Virus record (IMG/VR): IMGVR_UViG_3300010885_044505
Coordinates: 1-20,621 of that record
Length of the DNA stretch: 20,621 nucleotides
Reading direction: 5' to 3' (one strand)
From: a virus
Both the position numbers and the translations under genes were made by a program. The notes beneath the pieces were generated by a model. It ran no database searches, was not told the origin of the DNA, and saw nothing but the letters and a program-made list of their open reading frames with translations. Positions 7,584 to 14,008 of this stretch are shown one piece after another. Numbering within the stretch: the first letter of the stretch is position 1; each line of letters opens with the position of its first letter.

Positions 7584-7786
7584 CCCCCCTCAAAACCGCC
7601 ATGCAACGGCATGGCCTCACGGTGGCCGACGTAGCCCTCCTGACGGGCTCCAAGAGCCGGATGGTAGAGTATTGGCGGGCGGGGCGTTGGCCCCCGCCAC
7701 GGGCTATCCTAATCCTTCTGGCGGCCCTTGATCAGGGCAAGATCAACATCAACTGGCTGGCAGAGCAATTGGAGGTAACACCATGA
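7580..7786 (+). CDS. Small HTH DNA-binding protein (Cro/XRE-like)
   Basis: A 68-residue protein whose fold pattern fits a Cro/CI-type helix-turn-helix. Helix 2 to helix 3 reads LTVADVALLTGSKSRMVEYWRAG (about residues 13-35), with Ala/Leu, Gly and hydrophobic positions where expected. A PPPRAILILLAAL helix and a C-terminal tail follow. It is coupled by ATGA overlaps to genes on both sides. A candidate for the protein that binds the CGCAA-N3-TTGCG palindromes in P1 and P2, since P2 would drive this gene and feedback would be natural. That link is an inference. It could also be a YdaS-like or minimal excisionase-type protein. Confidence 0.72.
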   Translation: MTPLKTAMQRHGLTVADVALLTGSKSRMVEYWRAGRWPPPRAILILLAALDQGKININWLAEQLEVTP

Positions 7787-8049
7787 TTGACGAGACCGGG
7801 AACGTGTATGGGCGGCTTGTAGTGCTTGGCACCAATGGCAACATCACCAAACATAAACGATTGCTATGGTTATGTAAGTGTTCCTGCGGCGCTGAAAAAG
7901 AGATCGAAGGTCGGTATCTACGTCGCAGAAGTGTACAATCCTGCGGGTGCCTCCAGCGCGAGATCAGCCGCAAGCGGTATCGCAATGCCAAAAGCCCTAT
8001 CTGGTGCCGCAGCCCCCTCGACACCATTGACGAGGATATTATTGGTTGA
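7783..8049 (+). CDS. Small Zn-ribbon phage protein (related to N-termini of AP2/HNH phage proteins)
   Basis: An 88-residue basic protein. The N-terminus (MIDETGNVYGRLVVLG) and the cysteine pattern CKCSCG (Cys31, 33, 35) with CGC (Cys54, 56) are typical of a short phage domain that also starts many AP2- or HNH-type DNA-binding and homing proteins. Here only the ribbon and a basic tail (REISRKRYRNAK) remain, with no HNH motif. It may be a stand-alone DNA- or RNA-binding module or the remnant of a longer endonuclease. The start overlaps the HTH gene as ATGA. It is the last gene before the GTAC-repeat region, where it faces the convergent primase-helicase gene. Confidence 0.75.
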   Translation: MIDETGNVYGRLVVLGTNGNITKHKRLLWLCKCSCGAEKEIEGRYLRRRSVQSCGCLQREISRKRYRNAKSPIWCRSPLDTIDEDIIG

Positions 8050-8086
8050 GGTACTCAACTAGGGGACCGAACTTCTCGCCGCACCG

Positions 8087-8126
8087 ACCGTACCACCGTA
8101 CCCCTCCCTAGGAGGGGTGGTACGGT
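8087..8126. other. Bulged 16-bp hairpin in the GTAC region
   Basis: ACCGTACCA (8087-8095) pairs with TGGTACGGT (8118-8126), and CCCCTCC (8101-8107) pairs with GGAGGGG (8111-8117) around a CTA loop. Five unpaired bases (8096-8100) form a bulge on the left arm. No T-run follows on either strand, so it does not look like a simple terminator. A second, smaller hairpin, CGTTTTG-CCC-CAAAACG, follows at 8143-8159. Confidence 0.6.
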
Positions 8127-8157
8127 ACGGTACGGTTTCGGGCGTTTTGCCCCAAAA

Positions 8158-8169
8158 CGTACTAGTACG
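8158..8169. repeat. 12-bp perfect palindrome, copy 1
   Basis: CGTACTAGTACG is its own reverse complement and contains two GTACs flanking a central CTAG. It is followed by GCGAAAGTACGG. An identical palindrome lies 75 bases downstream. It is a likely protein-binding site within the repeat region. Confidence 0.6.
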
Positions 8170-8232
8170 CGAAAGTACGGTACGGTACGCCGGTACGGTT
8201 GAGCTAAGCAATAAGCCCAAAACGTACCGCAA

Positions 8233-8244
8233 CGTACTAGTACG
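8233..8244. repeat. 12-bp perfect palindrome, copy 2
   Basis: Second copy of CGTACTAGTACG, here followed by CCAAAAGTACGG. The 75-base separation from copy 1 is close to seven helical turns, so both sites would face the same side of the DNA. Confidence 0.6.
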
Positions 8245-8285
8245 CCAAAAGTACGGTATGGTACGGTTAAGCATAACAATAGCTA

Positions 8286-10301
8286 TCATGGCTTTGCCCT
8301 CTCCCCTTTTTTCCTTAAAAGCAATCCTGACGCATATGCCCCGTCGCTGACCACCCACCCGTTTTCAAATGGGCTGATGATCTCGGCTGCCAAGAGCGCA
8401 CCCACGGGCTGATCAGCCGACCCCGGCCTCATCTTCTTATCGGCGGTCGCATCATTGCAACTTTCCTTCAGCTTCGCCCTAAGCGACGACCGCGTGACAT
8501 ATGGCGCGCCCTCCTTTTCCTCGGCCCCAGAGGCGTACCAAGCCGCTTCAAATATTTTGAAAAACACCGACTCCTTGCTCTCCTTTTTGGCGGCCACAGG
8601 GGCCTCCGTGAGGTTCACAACGGCGCTCGTGACGGGCTGCTCGTCCTCATCAAACCAACCGGGGATGGTGACGGACGTAAGCTCGGCATAAACCGGCTCG
8701 GCCAATTCGGCATCCTTGGACTTGCGCTGGACAATTGACATTGGCGATCCATCCTTGCCGGGCACAATGCTGATCTCGATGTCCAGCGCCCCGCGCCATG
8801 CGGACGAACCTCGCGCCCTATGCTGGGCCTCCTCGCTGACGCCGGTATGGTGTACGAGCAGCACCGAACATCCAAATTCCGCCATCAGCGCCCCGCAGGC
8901 GTCAAGCATGGTCTTGGCGTCTTGTGCGGAGTTTTCATCCCCCAAAAGAAATCTGTGGAGAGTGTCAACGACGATTAGGCTGGGCCGCTTCGGGAGCGCC
9001 CTGATGTTGTCCACCACCCGCATGTAGCCAGCCGGTGTGTTTAGATCGCACCCGTCGCGAGAGAGCCACATGGACAGCGGCCCCGCGTTCTGGTGGACTT
9101 TCCAAGCCGCTACGCGCCCGCGCAGGCCGTGATGCCCCTCGCCCGCCAGATAAACGACCGTTCCCGTTCGAACGCGGTTGCCTGCCCATTCTGGAACGCC
9201 TGCCGCCATGCGCAGGCACCAATCCAGCACCACGAAGGTTTTGCCGCCCCCGGAGGGTCCGTGGACCATAATCAGGGCTTTATCTTGTAACCATCGTTTG
9301 ACCAGCCACGATATGGGGGCGGGCTGGGCGCAGAAGTCATCAGCGGGGATCAGCCAGTCGTCTTTGGGCGGGACGAGAAGGGCCGCCAAATCATTACCGG
9401 CCTGCGCGTAATCATTGGCGTCCCCCGGCTCTGGCGGCATAACCATGCGAGCCCCGAACTTGGCCGATGCCTGTTCAGCATACCTCTGGCCAACGCCGGA
9501 GGCATCGTTGTCCGCCACAATTACGATGTCCTGCGTGGCCCCGTGGATTTCGCGCAAGATGCCGGTGACGGGGACGAGGTTGGAGGCGGAGTAGGCGACG
9601 ATGCAGGGGCGGTTCGTGGCCTCGTGGATGGTCGCGGCGGTGGCGAAGCCCTCGGCAACATAGAGGGTGCCCGGCTCGTCATTGGTGCCGATCTGCCAAA
9701 AACGAGAGCCTGTCTGTGCGCCTGAGTGATACAGTTTGCCGCCGTCTGCGTCGATGTATTGGAGACTTGAAAGGCTTCCGGCCTGATCGTAGAGCGGGAC
9801 GATTAGCCGTCCGTCGCCGGTGACGCGGGCGCCGTGGGTCTTGATGCCCTTGCGGGCAAGATAAGGATGGTCTGGGCTTGCCGGGCCGCATTCGGACCAA
9901 ATGGTTTCGACGGTGTTGGCGGCGACTTCTTGTTTCTTGGCGTTCTCTGCGTCTCTGAGGGCCTTTGCTTCGGCCATGCGGCGCATATGGATCATTTCTT
10001 CGGTGTGAGTCAACTTGCGGCCAATGTCGGCTCGCCAAGTTGATTCAATGCCTGAGCGCCAACAACCAAAGCGCCCGGCGGGGATGCCGTCCCCGAAGGC
10101 GATGTAAAATCCGGGTTTATCGTGACCGCCTGATCCTTTAGTGCCTGAATTAAACCTATGGATTTTTCCGTCAAGCAGGATCTCTTTTGGCGGGGTTAGG
10201 CCCGCAGCCATGATTGCGTCGCGGAGCTGGTCTTCGGGGGGCAGCGTGTTTTTGGCTGGCGGGGACCAAGGACCGCCGAAAATGTCTGTAATATCAACCA
10301 T
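8286..10301 (-). CDS. TOPRIM primase / RepA-like hexameric helicase fusion (replication protein)
   Basis: A 671-residue replication enzyme. The N-terminal part carries a primase-type region and a TOPRIM fold with Glu217 in VAEGFATA and Asp264/Asp266 in VADNDASG. The C-terminal part is a RecA-fold ATPase of the RepA/AAA_25 kind: Walker A GPSGGGKT at 348-355, Walker B SLIVVDTLHR near 441-450, and a LLVHHTG sensor near 481-487 followed by an ARGSSAW motif. Together these suggest it unwinds the fork and primes the lagging strand, much like other phage and plasmid primase-helicases. The ATG at 10301 has an AAGGTG ribosome site. The frame extends to 10382 but those codons overlap the upstream HTH gene. 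Transcription runs toward the GTAC region just past its stop. Confidence 0.9.
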   Translation of the reverse strand: MVDITDIFGGPWSPPAKNTLPPEDQLRDAIMAAGLTPPKEILLDGKIHRFNSGTKGSGGHDKPGFYIAFGDGIPAGRFGCWRSGIESTWRADIGRKLTHTEEMIHMRRMAEAKALRDAENAKKQEVAANTVETIWSECGPASPDHPYLARKGIKTHGARVTGDGRLIVPLYDQAGSLSSLQYIDADGGKLYHSGAQTGSRFWQIGTNDEPGTLYVAEGFATAATIHEATNRPCIVAYSASNLVPVTGILREIHGATQDIVIVADNDASGVGQRYAEQASAKFGARMVMPPEPGDANDYAQAGNDLAALLVPPKDDWLIPADDFCAQPAPISWLVKRWLQDKALIMVHGPSGGGKTFVVLDWCLRMAAGVPEWAGNRVRTGTVVYLAGEGHHGLRGRVAAWKVHQNAGPLSMWLSRDGCDLNTPAGYMRVVDNIRALPKRPSLIVVDTLHRFLLGDENSAQDAKTMLDACGALMAEFGCSVLLVHHTGVSEEAQHRARGSSAWRGALDIEISIVPGKDGSPMSIVQRKSKDAELAEPVYAELTSVTIPGWFDEDEQPVTSAVVNLTEAPVAAKKESKESVFFKIFEAAWYASGAEEKEGAPYVTRSSLRAKLKESCNDATADKKMRPGSADQPVGALLAAEIISPFENGWVVSDGAYASGLLLRKKGERAKP

Positions 10302-10473
10302 TTGCCGCACCTTCCAGATAATCGCTGAGAGCTTTAAGCACCCTATAACTTGGGTTGGCAGCCTCGTTATCCCGCACGCCACGGATGGTGTTGTAGTGCA
10401 GGCCCGTGGCCTTGGAGATCATGCTAAGTCGCCGGTCTCGCAATGCAAGCCGGATGGCTTCGATTGACATCAT
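10294..10473 (-). CDS. 59-residue HTH protein, probable regulator coupled to the primase-helicase
   Basis: A short frame starting with tandem ATG codons at 10473/10470, preceded by a strong GGAGG ribosome site. The product shows a Cro-like helix-turn-helix: LSMISKATGLHYNTIRGVRDN (about residues 16-36) followed by a RVLKALSDYLEG helix. Its stop lies eight bases inside the primase-helicase gene, implying translational coupling. It probably binds operators in the divergent region 10474-10590, where a 30-bp dyad is present, and may control both its own operon and the recombination operon. The HTH fold is clear by pattern; the target is inferred. Confidence 0.8.
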   Translation of the reverse strand: MMSIEAIRLALRDRRLSMISKATGLHYNTIRGVRDNEAANPSYRVLKALSDYLEGAANG

Positions 10474-10497
10474 TTTATGCCTCCATGTGGATTTCGA

Positions 10498-10525
10498 ACA
10501 TTACTCTGTTGCAAGATGCCCGCAA
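10498..10525 (-). promoter_or_regulatory. Candidate leftward promoter for HTH/primase-helicase operon
   Basis: Read on the minus strand, TTGCGG (10525-10520) and TAATGT (10503-10498) are separated by 16 bases and lie about 25 bases ahead of the start codon. Matches to consensus are moderate. Confidence 0.35.
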
Positions 10526-10537
10526 ATCACCCATAGT
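10509..10537 (+). promoter_or_regulatory. Candidate rightward promoter for recombination operon
   Basis: TTGCAA (10509-10514) and CATAGT (10532-10537) have a 17-base spacer; each keeps four of six consensus bases. It overlaps the leftward candidate face to face, and the predicted start would fall at the edge of the 30-bp dyad at 10545, so a repressor there could block it. Confidence 0.38.
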
Positions 10538-10544
10538 GCAAGCG

Positions 10545-10574
10545 TTGATCGAACGGAATAGTCCGACCGATCAA
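10545..10574. promoter_or_regulatory. 30-bp dyad (operator or leader hairpin)
   Basis: TTGATCG (10545-10551) is inverted as CGATCAA (10568-10574), and inside it CGGA (10554-10557) is inverted as TCCG (10562-10565). The only breaks are two bases on each side and a four-base centre. It ends five bases before the AAGGAGG ribosome site of the next gene. It could be an operator for the adjacent HTH protein or an RNA hairpin that affects translation start. Confidence 0.6.
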
Positions 10575-10590
10575 GACCAAGGAGGCCACA

Positions 10591-11265
10591 TTGGCCATAT
10601 CTGTAAAAAACACAGGCGGTTTGTCCGCTAATGGCGTCAAAATGCTCGTGTATGGGCAAGCGGGCGCTGGAAAGACCAGTTTGATCCCCTCACTGCCCGA
10701 CCCGATTGTTCTGTCAGCCGAGGGCGGGCTGCTGTCCATTCAGGACGCAAATCTCCCTTATATTGAAATAACCTGCATGGACGATTTGAAAGAGGCGTTC
10801 GAATGGATGTCGTCCTCTGAGGCCACGAAATATAAGAGCGTGGCGCTTGACAGCATCAGCGAGATTGCCGAGGTTGTGCTGAACCACGAAAAGAAGATCG
10901 CCAAAGACCCGCGTCAGGCTTATGGCGCAATGCAGGAACAGATGGCTGACATTATCCGCGCTTTCCGCGACTTGCCGGGGCGGCACGTCTACATGAGCGC
11001 CAAGCTGGAGAAGTCTCAGGACGAGACGGGCCGCATTCTCTACGCCCCCTCGATGCCCGGCAACAAGACGGGTCAATCTTTGCCCTACTTCTTCGACGAG
11101 GTGTTGGCGCTGCGGGTTGATAAGGATGCTGACGGCAACACCCAGCGCGCCCTCATGTGCGACAGCGACGGCATTTGGTTGGCCAAGGACCGCAGTGGCA
11201 AGCTAGGCGCTTGGGAGGCCCCGGACCTTGGCGAAATCATTGCGAAGATTGGGGGGGCGTCATGA
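10591..11265 (+). CDS. Sak4-like phage ATPase (AAA_24 type), probable strand-annealing recombination protein
   Basis: A 224-residue RecA-fold ATPase with Walker A GQAGAGKT at 22-29, a Walker B-like KSVALDSISE at 82-91, and an EKSQDETGRILYAPSMPGNKTG segment in the middle. These fit the phage nucleotide-binding proteins that include Sak4 single-strand annealing recombinases. Sak4 proteins usually work with a single-strand-binding protein, and here a DUF669-type protein follows two genes later. The start is TTG at 10591 with an excellent AAGGAGG ribosome site five bases upstream; no ATG is better placed. The stop overlaps the next gene as ATGA. It begins the main rightward operon. Confidence 0.82.
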   Translation: MAISVKNTGGLSANGVKMLVYGQAGAGKTSLIPSLPDPIVLSAEGGLLSIQDANLPYIEITCMDDLKEAFEWMSSSEATKYKSVALDSISEIAEVVLNHEKKIAKDPRQAYGAMQEQMADIIRAFRDLPGRHVYMSAKLEKSQDETGRILYAPSMPGNKTGQSLPYFFDEVLALRVDKDADGNTQRALMCDSDGIWLAKDRSGKLGAWEAPDLGEIIAKIGGAS

Positions 11266-11648
11266 AGCCGCTCCAGACACTCTCTACTGAGTGGGTTGAG
11301 GCGAAGAACGCCGAGCATGACGCCACTGAAAGGCGGCGCCTGATTGAAGACGAGATCTGTCGTCTTCTGGAGGTGCAGCAGGGCGACGAAGGCACGAAGA
11401 AGGTGGAGGCTGAGCCTTTCACCATCAAGATCGCCTCTCGCATCAATCGCAAGGTCGATGCCGATCTGGCGCAAGAGATTGCAGCAGAGCATGACATGCA
11501 GGATCACCTGAGCGTGTTGTTCCGCTGGAAGCCTGAACTCAAAATGTCCACATGGGATGGCGTTGGCAACAATGTCAAAACGGTGTTTTCCCGCGCCATC
11601 ACATCGACGCCCGGAAGGCCGTCATTCACAATTACGAAGGAGAAGTAA
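11262..11648 (+). CDS. Conserved phage protein of recombination module
   Basis: A 128-residue protein starting at ATG 11262, overlapping the Sak4-like gene by four bases. The first half is helical and charged (WVEAKNAEHDATERRRLIEDEICRLL), probably a coiled coil. The second half has a basic patch (KIASRINRKVDADLAQEIAAE) and beta-like segments ending PSFTITKEK. I recall similar proteins lying between an annealing ATPase and a DUF669 protein in other phages, but cannot name the family with certainty. Gene order suggests a partner in recombination. It lies two bases before the next start. Confidence 0.78.
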   Translation: MKPLQTLSTEWVEAKNAEHDATERRRLIEDEICRLLEVQQGDEGTKKVEAEPFTIKIASRINRKVDADLAQEIAAEHDMQDHLSVLFRWKPELKMSTWDGVGNNVKTVFSRAITSTPGRPSFTITKEK

Positions 11649-11650
11649 GC

Positions 11651-12130
11651 ATGGCAAATCTTGGTGAAACATTCGACGTTGAGTTTCTTCCGCAGGGCAA
11701 GACAAGCTTTGATCCCATCCCGCCGGGTTGGTATTCAGTCACCATTGCGGCGGCGGATTTGAAGGCCACGAAGACCGGCACGGGACAGTATATCGCCGTC
11801 CGTTACGACGTTACGGGTCCAAGTCATCAGGGTCGTGTTGTGTTTGGAAACCTGAACATCAAGAACCAGTCGCCCAAGGCCGAGGAAATTGGCCGCCAGC
11901 AGCTTCGCGAGATTTTGGAGGCTACTGGCATTCCCAAAGTGTCTGACACGGATCAGTTGATCGGCCACAGCCTTCAGATCAAGGTCGATATCGAGAAGTC
12001 CGAACAGTATGGGGACAAGAACCAAGTGAAGGGGTTTAAGGGCATTGAGGGCGGCGCGCCGCCAAGGCTTGCGGCGGCGGTAGCAGCTCCCGCCGTGGCG
12101 AAGGCTGCTCCCCCGTGGGCGAAGAAGTAA
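11651..12130 (+). CDS. DUF669-type protein, probable single-strand DNA-binding function
   Basis: A 159-residue protein starting at ATG 11651 behind a GAAGGAG ribosome site. Its pattern (FDPIPPGWYSVTIAAADLKATKTGTGQYIAVRYDV, then VVFGNLNIKNQSPKAEEIGRQQL) matches DUF669 proteins, which share the beta-barrel look of OB folds and commonly neighbour phage annealing recombinases. A Pro/Ala-rich linker leads to a C-terminal PPWAKK tail, similar in layout to the tails that SSB proteins use for partner contacts, although not acidic. It probably coats single strands for the Sak4-like ATPase. A terminator follows immediately, so this gene may end a first, highly expressed transcript. Confidence 0.8.
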   Translation: MANLGETFDVEFLPQGKTSFDPIPPGWYSVTIAAADLKATKTGTGQYIAVRYDVTGPSHQGRVVFGNLNIKNQSPKAEEIGRQQLREILEATGIPKVSDTDQLIGHSLQIKVDIEKSEQYGDKNQVKGFKGIEGGAPPRLAAAVAAPAVAKAAPPWAKK

Positions 12131-12139
12131 TAACAACAG

Positions 12140-12168
12140 CCGGGGCCATAGCGCCCCGGTTTACTTTT
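12140..12168 (+). terminator. Rho-independent terminator
   Basis: CCGGGGC (12140-12146) pairs with GCCCCGG (12153-12159) around a six-base loop, followed at once by TTTACTTTT (12160-12168). It lies ten bases after the stop at 12130. The next gene's ribosome site begins directly after the T-rich stretch, so this probably acts as a partial terminator or attenuator within the longer rightward operon. Confidence 0.8.
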
Positions 12169-12178
12169 GGAGGTCATA

Positions 12179-12982
12179 ATGAAAGTGCTTTCTCTCGGGG
12201 CTGGCGTTCAGTCCACTACACTGGCACTCATGGCCAAATTTGGCGAAATAGAGATGCCTGACTGCGCAATCTTTGCAGACACTGGGGCAGAGCCGAAACC
12301 TGTGTATGACCATTTACAGCGGTTGACTGCTGAACTTCCATATCCTGTGCATATCATCAGCGCAGGGAATATTCGCGATGACCTTGTGCGCGGCACGAAT
12401 ACGGGTGGAAGCAAAAGATTTGCGTCTATCCCTTTCTTTTTGGATCGCGGCAATCTTGGAATTGGGATGGCCCGACGCCAATGCACCTCGGAATACAAAA
12501 TTAAGCCCATCGACAAGCAGCTGCGGGCGCTCCTTGGCTACGCCCCTCGCCAGCGCATCCCCGCGAAGTCCGTTGAGGTTTGGATCGGAATCTCGACTGA
12601 CGAGGCCATCCGCATGAAACCGGCGAATAGCCATTGGAAGGTCAACCGCTGGCCATTGATTGAACTTGGGATGAGCCGGGCAGCTTGTCTTGAATGGATG
12701 ACCCAGCACGGATGGTCAGCTCCAAAGAGCGCGTGCACGTTCTGCCCCTTTCGATCTGACGAGAGTTGGATAGCTATGAAGGCGGCAGATCCCGAGTCAT
12801 TCGAAGATGCCGTCAAGACCGATCACGCGCTGCGTTCCAATGGAACAATGGGGCGTATAAAAGCTGTGCCGTACATCCATCGGAGCTGCAAGCCTCTTGA
12901 TCAGGTCGATCTTCGAACACATGCGGAAGTCGGCCAGCCGGACCTGTTTATGAATGAATGTGAAGGCATGTGCGGAGTCTAA
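12179..12982 (+). CDS. PP-loop ATPase of the PAPS reductase-like family
   Basis: A 267-residue protein with the nucleotide-binding loop SLGAGVQSTT (5-14), which fits the SxGxxS PP-loop of PAPS reductases, DndC-like and related adenylating enzymes. Other features are a FADTGAEP segment (32-39), Cys102 in RRQCTSEYKIKP, CTFC (Cys186/189), and a C-terminal CEGMC (Cys261/265). These cysteines could hold an Fe-S cluster or carry sulfur. Such proteins occur in phages but their substrate is mostly unknown. Sulfur insertion into DNA or RNA, or another adenylation reaction, is possible. The ATG at 12179 follows a GGAGG site that overlaps the end of the terminator. No Dnd partners (DndD, DndE) or 7-deazaguanine genes are visible in the window. 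Confidence 0.85.
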   Translation: MKVLSLGAGVQSTTLALMAKFGEIEMPDCAIFADTGAEPKPVYDHLQRLTAELPYPVHIISAGNIRDDLVRGTNTGGSKRFASIPFFLDRGNLGIGMARRQCTSEYKIKPIDKQLRALLGYAPRQRIPAKSVEVWIGISTDEAIRMKPANSHWKVNRWPLIELGMSRAACLEWMTQHGWSAPKSACTFCPFRSDESWIAMKAADPESFEDAVKTDHALRSNGTMGRIKAVPYIHRSCKPLDQVDLRTHAEVGQPDLFMNECEGMCGV

Positions 12983-12985
12983 AAC

Positions 12986-14008
12986 ATGAAAATCCCTGAA
13001 TTTGAAAACACCATCGAAAACCTGATCGACAAGGCGCATGAAAACCGGGTCAGCAAGCCGCGCCCGCATTTGGGGGCCTCGATGCTTGGGGGACCTTGCG
13101 AACGGTGGATGTGGCTGTCGTTTCGTTGGGCGGTGCAGCCGACCTTCCCGGGGCGGGTATTGCGGTTGTTTCGCCGTGGGCATCAGGAAGAGGCAAACAT
13201 TATTGCGGACCTGCGGTCGATTGGCGTTATGGTTCAGAACACAGAAAAGCAGATCAGCGTGGACTTTGGCTCACATGTGTCGGGGAGCATTGACGCCATC
13301 ATTGAGGGTGGCGTTCCAGAGGCAATGAACAAGCGCCACATTTGCGAGTTTAAAACGCATAGCTCTAAATCATTCAAAGACGTGGAGGCCAAAGGTGTCG
13401 AAAAATCAAAGCCTGAACATTTTGCTCAGATGCAAATCTACATGCACGGGACCGGCATTGACCGTGCATTATATGTGGCGGTTTGCAAAGATAACGACCG
13501 CCTCTACACAGAGCGGGTTCGGTATGACAAGGAGATGGCGGAAAAGCTGGTCGCGCGTGGTAAGCGGATTGCATTGTCTGAGCGTATGCCTCCACCTATA
13601 TCGACTGACCCGACATGGTTTCAGTGTAAATTCTGCGATGCGCATTCTTTCTGCCACGAAACGCATTTAACCAAACATGTAAATTGCAGAACTTGCGCCC
13701 ACAGTACGCCCAAAGAAGATAGCACATGGCGTTGCGAACGGTATGACGCTGACAATGTTTTATATCAATATCAGTATGCTGGGTGCGAGGCACATACGTT
13801 GCATCCCGACCTTGTGCCTTGGAAAATGAAGGATAGCGACATTGAATGGACGGCTATCTATGAAATTGATGGGCATGACGTAAAGAACGGCAGGCCGAGC
13901 GATGAAGTGTACACCAGCCGCGAGATCATCGCGAACGCGGGGGCTTGTACGAATGAAACGGTAAAGAAAATCAAAGAGATGTGGCCGGGCGCGGAGATAG
14001 TGAAATGA
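12986..14008 (+). CDS. Cas4/RecB-like Fe-S exonuclease with extra Cys4 C-terminal module
   Basis: A 340-residue PD-(D/E)XK nuclease. Candidate active site: His66, Asp103 in GSIDAI, Glu121-x-Lys123 in CEFKTH, and QxxxY (Gln148-Tyr152). Cys38 before the core and Cys214, 217, 223 after it form the one-plus-three pattern that holds a 4Fe-4S cluster in Cas4 and AddB. The likely task is end resection, producing the single strands used by the Sak4-like protein. A second cysteine set follows (Cys234, 237, 250, 267; C-x2-C-x12-C-x16-C), resembling a small zinc module that also occurs as a separate gene at 16021. The ATG has a GGAG ribosome site eight bases upstream; the stop overlaps the next gene as ATGA. 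It is not Cas4 of a CRISPR system, as no cas genes or repeats are present. Confidence 0.88.
   Translation: MKIPEFENTIENLIDKAHENRVSKPRPHLGASMLGGPCERWMWLSFRWAVQPTFPGRVLRLFRRGHQEEANIIADLRSIGVMVQNTEKQISVDFGSHVSGSIDAIIEGGVPEAMNKRHICEFKTHSSKSFKDVEAKGVEKSKPEHFAQMQIYMHGTGIDRALYVAVCKDNDRLYTERVRYDKEMAEKLVARGKRIALSERMPPPISTDPTWFQCKFCDAHSFCHETHLTKHVNCRTCAHSTPKEDSTWRCERYDADNVLYQYQYAGCEAHTLHPDLVPWKMKDSDIEWTAIYEIDGHDVKNGRPSDEVYTSREIIANAGACTNETVKKIKEMWPGAEIVK

Larger units (their letters stand above)
8051..8264. repeat. GTAC-saturated repeat region, candidate replication origin
   Basis: This non-coding stretch lies between two converging genes and holds 17 copies of GTAC in 214 bases, where chance would give about one. 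Three blocks built on tandem GTACG/GTACGGT units end in GGTACGGTT (8120-8137, 8175-8200, 8251-8268), and many copies are spaced 5 or 10 bases apart. An imperfect direct repeat starts with CCCAAAACGT at 8151 and 8216. The normally rare CTAG tetramer occurs four times. Short frames crossing it are low-complexity and I treat them as spurious. Iteron-like repeats next to a primase-helicase gene suggest an origin; a regulatory or termination role is possible. Confidence 0.7.

Noticed and set aside
8055-8358. Overlapping minus-strand and plus-strand frames across the GTAC region (74-99 codons)
   Set aside because: Their products are low-complexity Val-Pro-Tyr-Arg-Thr or Val-Arg-Tyr-Gly repeats forced by the DNA repeats, with no ribosome site or family resemblance.
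12179-12982. A complete Dnd phosphorothioation or deazaguanine DNA-modification system
   Set aside because: Only a single PP-loop protein is visible; none of the partner genes are found in the window.
12986-14008. Reading the Fe-S nuclease as a CRISPR Cas4
   Set aside because: No cas genes or repeat-spacer array are present; phage Cas4-like nucleases usually serve recombination.
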